This document shows positions 22,545-33,802 of a DNA stretch of 64,000 nt, one piece after another. The number at the start of each line of letters is the position of its first letter. The stretch's first letter is position 1. The notes under the pieces were generated by a model. It was not told the DNA's origin. It did not search any database and was given only the letters and a program-made list of their open reading frames with translations. Source of the stretch: Calendula officinalis (taxonomy: Eukaryota > Streptophyta > Magnoliopsida > Asterales > Asteraceae); assembly GCA_963853835.1 (NCBI GenBank), contig OY970830.1, positions 38,897,966-38,961,965 of the forward strand, given 5' to 3'. A program made the position numbers and the translations under genes.

Positions 22545-22972
22545 TATAAGAAAACAAGAATATGAGTAGAAAAGTTTGTTTCTTTACATTGAGAGATCAC
22601 AAGTATATATACACACTGAGATATGAATTGTATGGATCCGTTACAACTAATACAATTAATAATTGGATCCTTTACAATTTACAATTAATTACAACCGTTA
22701 CAATAATTAATTGGATGACCAATTAATTACAACCGTTACATATATTATTATTTATATTATCTATTAATACCGGTTCCAGTCGGAACCGGCGGGTACCATG
22801 TTATGCTCACCCTACTTTTAATGCAGACTCGATTTTAATTGAATTCGAATTTGATAGAAACTTAACTCAAACGGGCTATAATCGAACATTCGAACTCGAG
22901 ATTGAATATTTCAATATAAGTTTCACCCGTTTGGAGCGATAAGCCTAACTGATTTGTTTTGCTTTATTTTTT

Positions 22973-23139
22973 GGGTTTTGCTAATGACAGCCCTTAGGGC
23001 TGTCAATAAGACATAAAGAGTTGTACATCAATTCAAAGGGTGTGGTAATTCCTAAAATTCGGGAGTTAGTTAAGGGTTGAAGTACAAAATTATGATGCAT
23101 GTCTATTGACAGCCCTAAGGGCTGTCATTAGCAAAACCC
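22973..23139. mobile_element. Mutator-type palindromic MITE
   Basis: 167 bp. Both ends read GGGTTTTGCTAATGACAG inward, followed by an inner palindrome that includes CAGCCCTTAGGGCTGTC. Flanked by a perfect 9-bp duplication TTATTTTTT (22964-22972 and 23140-23148). Same family as 14747-14901. Confidence 0.88.
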
Positions 23140-23534
23140 TTATTTTTTTATTATTAAGTTGAAGTGGAATGATGACAACACGATAAAGTCTGATTAGACA
23201 TGAGAAATAATTCTTTATAGACAGACAAATTATTTGGGGTATATCGGATTGATTTTGAGTGAACTAAATTAGCAAGTGTATAAAGTGTTACACTTGCAAG
23301 TTGCAACTTGTTTGTGTTGGCCATGGCCCACCCCACGACCATAATGGGTCATTTCGTTGGTCGAACACTAATTTTTTTAATTTTATTTTTTTTGCATGAC
23401 ACTCCTACGTCAATTTAAATAGTAAATTATATAAAAAAAATGTCTTGTGTAAGGTTGTTTGATAGTTGTTGACTAAATAGTACTAGCTGAGTTAATTGTT
23501 GACTTAGTTACTGAATTCATGTTGTTTGATTATA

Positions 23535-24939
23535 GAGTTAATTACACAAATGGTCCTTTAGGTTTGTAGCATATTACACTATTGGTCCTTTAGTTTTAAA
23601 AATTACACCGATAGTCCTTATTTTTGAAACCCTTTTCACCGATAGTCCTTTAGGCTAAACGAGGTTAAGTTTTTCTGTTAAGTTAGCTCATGTACAATGC
23701 ACATGAGGGTATTTTTGTCATTTCTCATTTAATTTATAAGAAAATAAAAAACAAAACATATGTACAATTTTTCATGCATTGTGTACACCCATACATACAA
23801 ACCCACTCACCCCATCTCTATTCTCCTCTTCTACTCTTCTTCCTTCCCTTCACCGGAAAGTAGCCACCACCACCAAACCCACCACCACACGAACACACGT
23901 TTCTGTTATTATGAGAAAATCTATTTTTAAGCTTTAACTGTTTTGATGCATACACATATTTTATATTTTAGAATCATAAAGCTTAAAATCTTTTAGTCAT
24001 AGAAACAATAGGATAATAATCTCTACCCCTATAAGACTATAATAATCTCATCTTCACCGTTTCTATACTTCACACCATTTAACAATGTCAGATTCTTTAT
24101 CCCTATGAACTCTAATTAAATTTCGATTTTGCTGTTGATTCTTCACACCCATTCATTTCTTATTCATATTCGTTTGAATTCTTCATACCATTGAACAACT
24201 TTAGATTCTTCATCGTCAAATTGAACCGTCGTCATCCCAACCAACAATTGTCACCATTGAAATCCGTATCGCTAATTGAAATCGTTTATGAATATCGAAT
24301 GAAAATAGCTACGCTAAACAACACAATCAATTGAAGGGTTCAAAATGTAAAAACAATAAGTTCGAATCGAATGAAAACTACTCTAAATTTGGGATTTTAA
24401 GCTCCGGTAGAGAACCGGAAAATTGGTTGTTTTCCAGCTACAAGGTTCTCAACCGAGTGAAATTGTTGAAACTGTTTGTAATCTCACCGGCGGGTATGTG
24501 TATGCATCAAAACAATTTAAGGTTAAAAATAGATTTCTCATAATAACAGAAACCCGCGTTTGCGTGACGGTGGCTCCACCAGCGCAGGTGGCGGGTTTGG
24601 TGGTGGTGGATCTGCTTTCCGGTGAAGGGAGGAAGAAGATTAGGAGAGGGGAAGAAGAGAGATGGGGTAGGTGGGTATGTTTTGGGTGTACACCATGCAT
24701 GAAAAGTTGTACATATACTTTGTTTTTTATTTTCTTATAAAATAAATGTGAAATGACAAAAGTACCCTCATGTGCATTGCACATGAGCTAACTTAACAGA
24801 TAAACTTAATCTCGTTTAGCCTAAAGGACTATCGGTGAAAAATGTTTCAATAATAAGGACTATCGGTGTAATTTTTGAAACTAAAGGACCAATGGTGTAA
24901 TATGCTACAAACCTAAAGGACCATTTGTGTAATTAACTC
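23535..24939. mobile_element. Mutator-type element with very long inverted repeats
   Basis: 1405 bp, starting GAGTTAATTACACAAATGG and ending with its complement, flanked by a perfect 9-bp duplication TTGATTATA (23526-23534 and 24940-24948). The inverted arms run about 430 bp each (to about 23960 and from about 24495), enclosing roughly 530 bp. The arms include GC-rich stretches that can be read as codons (for example 24423-24740), but the same sequence appears inverted at the other end, so these are not genes. No transposase is encoded. Confidence 0.88.
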
Positions 24940-24952
24940 TTGATTATATATA

Positions 24953-25263
24953 CTTCCTCCGTATCACAATAAGTGATACATTTGAACTTTCACGAATTTT
25001 GAGGTAAAAAAATTAAAGTATGTGTTAAAATATAATAAAGTAAGATAGTTAGTGGATGATGAGTCCCACTTTTCTTGGATAAAGTAATATTAATGAGTTT
25101 TAAAAGTAAAATTAAAGGTATAAGGGTAATTTCATTTTATTAAAGTGAATAGTTAGTGGAGGTTGGGTCCAACATTTTTGCCAAATAAGGTAACTTTTGA
25201 AGTGTCTTATTATGAAACACTCATTTATAGAAAGTGTATCACTTATTTGTGATACGGAGAAAG
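24953..25263. mobile_element. Stowaway-type MITE
   Basis: 311 bp with ends CTTCCTCCGTATCACAATAA and CTTTCTCCGTATCACAAATA (right end read inward) and TA duplications at 24951-24952 and 25264-25265. It lies 4 bp beyond the target duplication of the Mutator element. Confidence 0.85.
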
Positions 25264-25649
25264 TATAATTGACTGTGCTAAACGATGGGAAATGGTTAGG
25301 ATCAAGAGACAAGACAAGTTTGGACCGAGTACAACCTTTTTTTATTCGGATTGGACTAAGAGACAAGTTTGGACCGAGTCAGGTGAAATACGAGCAAATC
25401 AAGATTTGAAAATTCAGACCGAATATGTAGTTGGAGTCCAACTATTGGCCGGACTGAGTAAGATGAAACATGAACAAATCAAATATGAAGATTTGGATCA
25501 AGTTAGACCAAATCAAATTAAACATGAATATTTAGAGAGAATGTATTAAGGTAAATGATATATGGGCAAATCAAATACTTGGTATGAAGATTCAAACTAA
25601 GTTTGACCTAAATTGTATCCAAGTCTACAACTACACTATCAGCTTACTC

Positions 25650-26047
25650 ATTGAGCGTTATAAATGTTTCGGACCCAAGCCCATAAACTATTTCGCAATA
25701 ATACCACCAATATCGGTGGCTTCATCCTCTTCCCGCCAAAAAGACCTTCGACATCGATCTTTCCCGCCATTTCCATTTCCCCCAAATCCATCTTCAGGTT
25801 TCTCACCACCTCCACAGTCCTGATTCGAAACACACATTTTTCAGGTACGCTATTAATTACATGTTCGTTTTATTGTTGTTTGATGGTTAAATCAAGTGTT
25901 TTTCTTTTTTGGTAGTAAGTTTTGCATAGAACTGGTTTATGATTTTTAAGATCTGTCTTTCATATCTTTAAATTAAGTTAATTGTTCTATTATTTCTAAT
26001 TGGGGATGGTTCTCAGGGCTTGCGGAAAGTTGTCACTCGGTACAAGT
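25650..26047 (+). other. Probable 5' UTR exon and leader intron of the primase gene
   Basis: A non-coding first exon probably ends at TTTTTCAG|GTACGC (donor at about 25843-25844), and the first coding exon starts after the acceptor TTCTCAG at 26016. Splicing removes about 170 bp. The transcription start is not visible from sequence alone. Confidence 0.5.
25729..25768 (+). promoter_or_regulatory. Paired E2F-type sites in the primase leader/promoter
   Basis: CTTCCCGCCAAAAAG (25729-25743) and TTTCCCGCC (25760-25768) match the plant E2F/DP consensus (TTTSSCGS and close forms). They lie about 280-320 bp upstream of the primase start, in the region I take to be promoter or 5' UTR. E2F control of DNA-replication genes at G1/S is established in plants; occupancy here is inferred. 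Confidence 0.6.
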
Positions 26048-29000
26048 ATGACTAAAGAAGAAGCAGAGAATGGACGAGATGACATGTTAATTGACCACAA
26101 TGAGCCCCAAAACGAGAAAGCAGATGATTTTCCTGATGAATTCAATTCTAATTATCTCAAAATTTATTACGGTAATTGTTCATGAAAACAATCTATACCC
26201 ACAAATCCACTGTAGCTTAGTAAATTCTTCTAGCTATTTGTCGATTTCTTTTTTCTTACTGACATGCTTAACTGGTTTATACGCAAATTTGGCACCATTT
26301 AATATAATTGTAGTACGTCTGTTAATTTCAAAATTTATTTGGATTAATTTAGTTTCAAAATTGGCAGGAAAGCTTTTCCCTCTTTCAGACATGGCCAAAT
26401 GGATGTCTTATGGAAACGGTAATCTTGTTAAATAATCATTTTATAGTAGATAACAGTTTGGGCCATGTATACATTGAGCAACATATTATTTTACATTTGT
26501 GAATTTTAATTTTTGCAGATGGGAAACATCCTGCATGTGACCAAACTTATTTTATGCGAAGAGAATTTTCTTTTACATTGGAGAATGATATATATTTACG
26601 GTTTTTATCCTTCAAGAACGCATCTGAGCTAAAAGAAGGCATCAAAAGAGAATGTCCAGTTAAAATAGATATAGGTCCAGTTTATAGTATTGAGGTAACA
26701 ATAGTAGAAAACAGTTTAGTTTTATAGTATTTGGTTATTGTAACATGTTTTTTGAATTTTCAACAGCCTTCAAAGAGGCATACACACACACAAGGGGACA
26801 ACATTTTCACTCCTGTTGAAAGAGAGCTAGTGTTTGATATAGTAACTTTTCTTTTACTTTTTAATACTAAATATATTCGTTTATTTAAATCTATAATTAA
26901 AATCATTTTTTATCCTTCAGGATATTTCAGATTATGATGATGCAAGATATTGCTGTTCTGGAGCAGATGTTTGCTTAGAATGCTGGCCTTTAATGACAGT
27001 TGCAATCAAAGTAGTTGATACTGCTCTTAGAGGTAATCATTAATTCGTTATAGTTGTAAGTTAAATATTATTATTAATGTACTATGTTAATAATAATACT
27101 ATTTTTATGTTAATTTTGGTCAGATGATTTTGGGTTCAACAATATTTTATGGGTATACAGTGGTCGTCGTGGTGTTCATTGTTGGGTTTGTGATGTAAAA
27201 GCAAGAAGGTGATACTGCACAACTTTTATTTTTTGTTGATTAAATTACATCAATCGTCCCTATGATTTGTATGGGATTACGGATATTGTCCTTTGGCATT
27301 TTTCTTACACGGGTAGCCCCTAATTTTGAAAATTGTGACACCAACGGTCCCTAAATCAAAAAGGCCGTTAAGTTATTAGGGACTACATATGTTAGATGTT
27401 TCAAAATCAGGGACTGTTTGTGAAATAGAAAAATTGAGGGATGAAATCTATCTACAATTGCTTCATTATAATCTTTAATCTCAGGTTGAATAATGAACAA
27501 AGGGCATCTATTGCCGATTATTTCCGTGTTTACAAGGTTTAAATTTTATTTTTCCATACATACCATGCAACTATGCAAAATTCAATATGATTAGATCCTT
27601 AATTATTCAATATTGTTCAGGGTAACACAAATAGCAAATCCAAGGTCTCACTTATGGGCCCTACACTTCATCCTTTTCTTGAGTAAGTATTTATAAATAT
27701 ATAATCATTCATTTTTATCTCCCATTAAATTATTAATTTTCTTCAGGAGAGCATATATTGATGTTTTGAAAAGCTACTTTGAGGAGAAATTACTTTGCAG
27801 CCAACAATTGCTTTCAGATGATAGATACGAGAAAATATTAGAGATGATTCCTGATGAATGTATGCAATCTAAATTACTTACATTTGTAATGAAATTACAT
27901 TTATATTGCTTTCAATAAAGATTTGAAATTTCATTTTGCAGCAATAAGCGCGATACTTAGAGGAAAATGGCAAGAGAATAAACGGAGTTCTAGTGCAAAT
28001 GATGTAAATGTTGTGAGATGGGATCAATTAAAACACTTGTGTGAGTCTGGTAAACAAAAGGTATGCATGCACATTATATAAAGTATTAATTATTTATTTA
28101 TTTAATAATATTTAATTTTCAGTTTTGTTTTTCTTCTATATATCAGGCACCAGCGGTTCGCAGGTGTGTTCAGGAAATTGTTTTCACTTTCACTTATCCT
28201 AGGCTTGATATGGAGGTCAGTAGCTGGTCATATTTAATTTTAATTTTCATATTTGTAATGGTTTTTGTTAATCATTTGATTTAGGTTTCAAAACACATGA
28301 ATCATTTGCTCAAAGCACCTTTTTGTGTACACCCCAAAACAGGTAGTTTCTATTGTCTTTGATGTCCGTCTTTACATAAATTAATTGTTCATTACAATGC
28401 ACATGATTATAATTAATTAACTTCTTTAATTTTCATTTCATGCTTTTAATAGCTAACTAAATTAACCTTAAGATTAACTTTTTACAGCATGCCAACTTTT
28501 TTAGTCTTTTTTTTTTCTTTCTTTTAATAAGGTCGTGTTTGTGTTCCTATTAATCCGGATGTTTGTGATGAGTTTGATCCTACCAATGTGCCAACACTTT
28601 CCAAGGTATTATTATCATTTTTAATATAATTATTATGACTTGATATTGAATTGTTAATATAATTTATTGCATCTCACAGCTTCTAAGAGAAATCAACAAA
28701 GCAGGCTTGCAAACAGAGGACGATAAAGGTATTCATTATATTGTTTTTAAGTTATTATTGTGCTAATATAATATTATTATGTTTTTTATTTAATGGCAGT
28801 ATGGGAAAAAACCTCAATGGGGAAGTCCATCAGATACTTCAGAGAATCATTCTTGCAGCCTTTGCTAAAATCTTGCAAGGTAACGTTTTTGGTCCCATAT
28901 AAATAAAACATAACTCAAATTAACCCTTAACAATTAAATGATTCTAAATATTAGGATTTCGTTATAGTTTTTAATTGGTCGACTTTAGTATGACCTTTTC

Positions 29001-29158
29001 AAATACGGGTGTTAAAAACTTGAAAGCAACAAGTTATTAATTTGTATTTATGCAATAATGATATTGAAATCAACTTGTTTAATTAATTTTTGCAGGATGA
29101 CATAGAAAGGTCATATAGTGCCAAAATTCAGCAATCAAAGAACTCTTTGACCTTTTAA
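26048..29158 (+). CDS. PRIM1: DNA primase small (catalytic) subunit, PRIM1/POLA3
   Basis: Archaeo-eukaryotic primase: synthesises RNA primers for DNA polymerase alpha in the nucleus together with the large subunit PRIM2. Sixteen coding exons join in frame to 453 residues: 26048-26171, 26368-26418, 26519-26694, 26767-26841, 26921-27032, 27124-27208, 27485-27536, 27621-27682, 27747-27859, 27942-28060, 28147-28215, 28285-28342, 28532-28605, 28680-28728, 28800-28879, 29096-29158. All have GT...AG borders. Visible landmarks: catalytic aspartates in ELVFDIDISDYDD (D141, D143), zinc ligands in [22 protein letters not shown] (191-201) for nucleotide binding, a third acidic residue in YPRLDMEVS (D344), and HPKTGRVCVPI. 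The ATG at 26048 is in the first coding exon; length agrees with the family (400-450). The gene looks functional. Confidence 0.95.
27236..27470. repeat. Degenerate repeat in primase intron
   Basis: The intron between 27208 and 27485 is filled by phrases such as TACATCAATCGTCCCTAT, GGTCCCTAAATC and TTAGGGAC. They resemble the end sequence of the Mutator element at 23535 (GGTCCTTTAG...). It looks like an old, decayed relative without clear borders; splicing signals are intact. Confidence 0.45.
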
Positions 29159-30384
29159 TGCCAACAATTTGTCAGTGAAAGATTATTTAAAAGTATGTAA
29201 TATGTACTCGTATTTGTTATAATACTTATCTTCTTACCAACTATGATTATGAGAGCTTTAGTCAACACAAATGGTTATATAAATGGTAAAAATGCATTTT
29301 AGTATACTGAACTTGGTTGATTTGGTCATCTACTATCTTGAACAATGTAGCAGGGTACCTTAACGCATTAATTTAATTGCGTTTTTTTACATTGTTTACT
29401 TTCCTTTTGATTTTAGACGAACTAAAAAAAAAAAGTTGATCTCAGTGTACTAAATTATAATACCTTTATCATTATAATGTAAAAACTTTTACATTGTTTA
29501 ATTTCTTTATTAATTATATTGTAGCAGGGTATTTTTTTGCTCCCAGCATACGTTGAACCTGAAACCTTTTAAAAATTTCACCCTTATGAAGATCAAATTT
29601 AATTACTAGATAAATTGTGTAGAGTTAGATACATGTATGTACAGTTTCTCTTTATATATTTCTTTTTGGTATTTCCGTTGTTTAACCTTTTCTCTTTAAT
29701 CCATGAGCTCTGAGCCAACTGTCACATAAACTAGACCAAAGTTGACATATAGTAAAATATTTTTAAATTAATAAGGTTGGGATTTGATAAATTTATTAAT
29801 TTAGAGAGTTATTAATTTATTGATAAGAAATTTCTCACAGTGGCCCAAGTTGGGACCAGACACATTTATTATTTTAGAGAGTTTATTAATTTACTGAGTA
29901 TTAATTTAAAAAGATTTTAGTGTATATGCGTCAGATTCTTTTAGAATGGTTTCAGATTTACAATAAAGGGTTGACTTCTTAATCTTTAATTCTAGGTTTG
30001 AAGTTGTATGATAGCTTGAATGATGATTGAATAAGTCAACAAAATTGAACTAGGAAGTGTGGTTTATGGTTGACACTTGGTTTTCTGTCGCAATAAACAT
30101 CACTAGTATGGGCGTTTCAAAGGGGTGCTTTCCCACCATTCCTTATCCCATAAGCATTCATTAGGTTTTGTATGTTTTAGAATTTTTATTTTAGATATTA
30201 TTAATTAAAATTGTTTAAAATGAAACTTTGATAACTACTATTGTTTATATAATGTGAAGAATATTAGTAAAATACACGAGAGCTAGCCTAGGATATCAAG
30301 CGTTTTCTGATGTGCATTTTTTAAAATAATTCTATAGTGACTTTAAGAAATATAATTAAAGCAAGAATGATACATAATTTATAG
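29159..30384. other. Intergenic between primase and ERF genes
   Basis: The 3' UTR of the primase gene presumably occupies the first few hundred bases. The rest is AT-rich without a supported gene. The word GTAGCAGGGTA occurs twice, near 29348 and 29523, in degenerate surroundings. Confidence 0.5.
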
Positions 30385-30597
30385 TAAGCTAGATTGATGC
30401 ATGAGTTTTACTCTCATATGAGGCGTGAAGTCTGGAGTTCGAATACTGTAAACACCTCTTTGTGGTGCCAAATATGAGAGATTTTTCCCTGGAGATCCCT
30501 ATAGGGGCTGAGTTTGCCCTGTAAAGGAGCTCGAACTCGGGGTGATCGCTGCAATAATGCGAGTAGGCTTCCGTTATGCCATTTCCAAAAAAAAAAA
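30385..30597 (+). mobile_element. SINE-like retroposon
   Basis: The plus strand has a tRNA-like head with B box GGAGTTCGAATAC near 30434, a body containing GGAGCTCGAACTCGGGGTG and GCGAGTAGGCTTCCGTTAT, and a tail CATTTCC followed by 11 As (30587-30597). The body and tail match the SINE at 52254-52481. I could not fix the 5' border or target duplication. Confidence 0.65.
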
Positions 30598-30599
30598 GA

Positions 30600-31766
30600 A
30601 TCAAAATTAATGATAGATATGCACCATTACTCTTAATACTTAGTCTAATTACTATGAGTAAAAAATTATGTTTGAATTTTCCAACATTACAAAAACTAAT
30701 TATTATGGATTTAAAGTTCACATCATAAATTTTAAGTTTACAACAAACTTAAGGACCCTCTCATCTTTAAGTATCAAAGTTCAACTTACAACAAAACGTT
30801 TTACATATTAAAATTTTTATACAATTGCTTGACGGAAATAATAAACTAACCAATAACTATATCAAATGTCAACGGTTTCATCGTTCTTATCCATAATGCA
30901 TTAATAATTTACAATCAAATAACATTCGGTCTAACAATATCAATGTCTTCACCAGCTAGCGGAAAGTTGAAAGTTCACAATTTAAATTTTTAAATCCAGC
31001 ATAATCTATATAAATCGCATTACCATATCATAAAATTTAAGTAGTCCCTCTACCATTTACATAATTAATTAGCACAACAATATTTTTATATAAAAAATTA
31101 AGCTTCTTAAAAATATTGTTCCGAATCAACCATTGTTATTTTTGTAATAGTGACACGTTCAAGGAGGTTTAAGATTTTTATAAAGTTATGGGGAATAAAT
31201 CTCAGCACTTAGATCAATCAACCCACAAATCACCACTACCACTAAAATCACATGTGATTCAACACATCAACACCACCAACACCCCATGTGTATTAAATCA
31301 CATGTGATTGCACATCGCCGACTACCACCACCACCACCACCAACCTCTGCCGGCCACCGTCTCCACCACCGGCAACCCCTCGCCACCTGAGGCGGTGGCG
31401 GCGGACGCCGGCCGGAGGTGGTCACTGGGGGTGGTGGTGGCTGACGGTGGTGGTTGTATATTGAATCACATATGATTTGATGATTGTAGTGGTTGAATAT
31501 TGAATCACATGTGATATGATGATAGTAAGGGATCTTTTGATCCAATGGTTAAAATTTGTTCCTTAATACATTATAAAAATTAAAGAATCCCTTGAACGTA
31601 ACTCTTTGGTAATAATAGGAAAGAATTAAAATTTAAGTCTATTTTTCTTATACATCTGAAAATTACAATATATTGCATAACTAAAGTTTCTTAAACAACA
31701 AACTCTAATCGTTAATATTTTGACACCCTCAAAAGTAAAAATATAAGGGTTTGAATTTAATTACAC
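30600..31766. other. Intergenic with a CACC/GGTGG-rich palindromic block
   Basis: At 31185-31565 a likely fold-back element has related inverted outer words (GGGAATAAATCTCAGCAC and, from the right inward, AAGGAACAAATTTTAACC), several AATCACATGTGATT palindromes, and a GC-rich core of CCACCA/GGTGGT repeats at 31320-31455. The flanking duplication is unclear. The minus open frame at 31267-31545 is a translation of this block. Confidence 0.45.
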
Positions 31767-32579
31767 CTAATTTGCAAGTACTTCCCATATCAAATCCAAA
31801 TCATAAGAAGGCATCCTCGCCAATGACCAATCACCCACCATCGCCACCTCCGCCGCCGTCAATTCACCGGAAAAAGAACACCCAGACGGAGAATTCTCAC
31901 CCATCAAAACCCCATCTTCCGACGACCCCAAATCACTACCGCTACAACTCTCCCCACCACCTGACTCTGCCGGCGCCGACGAACTTCCCACCACCTTAAC
32001 CCCCTCTCTCTCCGCCCTCTTCTTAGCTTTCTCTCTCCTAATTTTTTGACAAATCGCCTGAATCTTGTTATCCACCGCCGTCCTCAGAGCATTTAACTTA
32101 CGTTCATCTCCGATAAACCCTACCTCCTGTTGTCCCGGAAAATTCAAACGCGCGTATTCACCGCGTAATTTATACGCCGCTCGATCGTAAGCGTATGCCG
32201 CCATCTCCGGCGACTCGTACGTCCCTAACCAGACTCTCATTCTGTTCCGCGGCAGCCGGATTTCCGCCACCCATTTCCCCCATTGTCTCTGCCTCACTCC
32301 CCTGTACAACTTCTTTTTGTATAAATTGTTGGGCTGTTGAGGTAAATTAATTGGGGAATTTGTTTCAAAATTGGTTGAGAAATTTTGAATTAGATATCTC
32401 TGTTTGAAATAAGTTGAAGACCCTGTTTCTGCTACTGATGATGACGAGGATGAACAGTGAGAGAAAATTGAATCTAAGGTGCTTGTATTTCTACCTGTTA
32501 AGATCAAATTCGACAACGAAGATCGAATTGAGTCACTGAATGCATCAAAAGCGAAAGGATTGATGGTTTTTTCTTGCAT
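31767..32579 (-). CDS. AP2/ERF transcription factor, group I / DREB A-6 (RAP2.4-like)
   Basis: A nuclear DNA-binding protein of 270 residues encoded by one exon. The AP2 domain spans about residues 92-148: [20 protein letters not shown], then [20 protein letters not shown], then [11 protein letters not shown]. Val at domain position 14 with Leu at position 19 (KWVAEIRL) is typical of the A-6/RAP2.4 group and distinguishes it from classical ERFs (Ala/Asp) and DREB1/2 (Val/Glu). A basic patch [15 protein letters not shown] (about 178-192) follows, and the tail ends acidic and hydrophobic ([13 protein letters not shown]), a likely activation segment. A serine run lies at 43-48. Members of this group act in drought, light and wax responses; the target genes here are unknown. 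Confidence 0.93.
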   Translation of the reverse strand: MQEKTINPFAFDAFSDSIRSSLSNLILTGRNTSTLDSIFSHCSSSSSSVAETGSSTYFKQRYLIQNFSTNFETNSPINLPQQPNNLYKKKLYRGVRQRQWGKWVAEIRLPRNRMRVWLGTYESPEMAAYAYDRAAYKLRGEYARLNFPGQQEVGFIGDERKLNALRTAVDNKIQAICQKIRREKAKKRAEREGVKVVGSSSAPAESGGGESCSGSDLGSSEDGVLMGENSPSGCSFSGELTAAEVAMVGDWSLARMPSYDLDLIWEVLAN

Positions 32580-32727
32580 GATTGTGAATTTTGGAGAATG
32601 GAGTTATGCTAAAGCTTGAACGATAGATTTAGAGGGAGAGTGAGTGTTAGATGCTTAAATTCGTTGAGTATTTTATTTGGTTCTTTGTAGGGTATTTATA
32701 GACAAATAAAAATAAAATTTTAAAATA
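32580..32727 (-). promoter_or_regulatory. ERF promoter / leader
   Basis: The 148 bp upstream of the ERF start before the first Stowaway MITE. TATTTATAG at 32693-32701 and nearby A/T words could serve as a TATA element; the MITE therefore lies at the border of the core promoter. Confidence 0.4.
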
Positions 32728-32991
32728 CTCCATCCGTCCCGCAAAAAACTTCTCATTTCACCCTAAATTTTTGTCCCACAAAAAACTTCCCATTTGCTAC
32801 ATATGATGGGCTCCACATAATAAAATACTATTAACACTAAAGACCCCACCACTTATTATCCACTAACTAATTTTCTCTCTCCAAATCAATTTTATATTTT
32901 AATCAAATATATTACCAATACCCCACCACTAAGTATTACCTTAAAACTTGTGCCAAAGTGAAATGGGAAGTTTTTTGTGGGACGGAGGGAG
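32728..32991. mobile_element. Stowaway-type MITE (ERF-upstream copy 1)
   Basis: 264 bp. The ends are CTCCATCCGTCCCGCAAAAA and, inward from the right, CTCCCTCCGTCCCACAAAAA, with TA duplications at 32726-32727 and 32992-32993. Confidence 0.9.
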
Positions 32992-33154
32992 TATGTGATA
33001 AAAGTTTATTATTTTAATTTGGAAATAGGAATTATCTGAAAATGGCTTGAGTTGAGAATGACTTTTCTACCCTAAAAGTGTATAATCAACAAAAAATCAT
33101 GTTAGGTTACTTTTTAATCTATGTCTGTGGTCTTAACTCTGAAGTAATTAACTA

Positions 33155-33426
33155 CTCCCTCCGTCGCACAAAGAAGTTTACATTTCTCGTGGACACAAGA
33201 TTTTAGGTGATACTCCGTAGTTAGTAGTGGGGTCAATAGTAATACTTTTGATTAAAATATAAGGTTGAATTGGAGAGAAAAATGATAATTAGTGGATATT
33301 AATGGTGAAGTGCTTAGTAATAATAATATTTCATTATGTGGAGTCCATCAAATGTGATAAATGTGAACTTTTTTCTGAGACAAAAGTTTAATAAGAAATG
33401 TGAACTTTTTCGTAGGACGGAAGGAG
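33155..33426. mobile_element. Stowaway-type MITE (ERF-upstream copy 2)
   Basis: 272 bp. The ends are CTCCCTCCGTCGCACAAAGA and, inward from the right, CTCCTTCCGTCCTACGAAAA, with TA at 33153-33154 and 33427-33428. Confidence 0.88.
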
Positions 33427-33539
33427 TATGTTGTAATACGAATATTAGGGGTTTAGTCCATATTATTATAGGTATATCTAATAGTAGTATCATAGTTTAT
33501 AAAGTCTATAACAAGTTTCACATATTACACTAAATTATA

Positions 33540-33802
33540 CTCCCTTCATCCTACAAAAAGTTTCTCATTTGGCTTTTGCACAAGTTTTTAGGTGATATTT
33601 AGTGGTGGGTCATTAATAATACTTTTGATTAAAATATAAGGTTGGATTGGAGAGAGAAAGATAGTTAGTGGATATTAGTGGTGGGGTCTTTAGTAATAAT
33701 AGTTTTTTATTGTGTCGAGCCAATTAAATATGAGAAATGAAAAAAAATTTGTGGGACAAAAATTTAGAGTGAAATGAGAAGTTTTTTGTGGGACGGAGGG
33801 AG
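33540..33802. mobile_element. Stowaway-type MITE (ERF-upstream copy 3)
   Basis: 263 bp. The ends are CTCCCTTCATCCTACAAAAA and, inward from the right, CTCCCTCCGTCCCACAAAAA, with TA at 33538-33539 and 33803-33804. Confidence 0.88.

Larger units (their letters stand above)
18213..22769 (-). mobile_element. Complete Ty1/copia LTR retrotransposon with TA...TA termini
   Basis: LTRs of 225 bp at 18213-18437 and 22545-22769 differ at two positions. In the element's orientation each LTR starts TATTAATAG and ends CTTATA instead of TG...CA. The boundary is fixed independently by a perfect 5-bp duplication CCGGT (18208-18212 and 22770-22774), by the primer site TGGTATCAGACAGG next to the 5' LTR, and by the purine-rich GCGGGAGCA next to the 3' LTR. 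One open frame fills the interior. The LTR similarity and intact frame point to a recent insertion. Confidence 0.93.
17597..22814. mobile_element. hAT-like element split by a copia insertion
   Basis: Outer ends CAGGGGTGAGCA and TGCTCACCCTA are inverted, and flanking 8-mers CTTGTAAT (17589-17596) and CTTTTAAT (22815-22822) differ by one base. The element's own sequence (17597-18212 and 22775-22814, about 656 bp) is full of GGAACCGG/GGTTCC words. The copia element at 18213-22769, with its 5-bp duplication, sits near the right end, so this element is the older of the two. Confidence 0.75.

Noticed and set aside
18213..22769. Endogenous pararetrovirus
   Set aside because: LTRs, the primer site and the gene order (integrase before reverse transcriptase) define Ty1/copia; no movement protein or viral coat motif was seen.
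24423..24784. Open frames on both strands at the end of the Mutator element
   Set aside because: They are inside the terminal inverted repeat, and the same sequence occurs inverted at 23760-23960. Codon-like appearance comes from the GC-rich arm.
27209..27484. Primase intron repeat as a complete Mutator element
   Set aside because: No inverted ends or 9-bp duplication could be found; only interior-like phrases remain.
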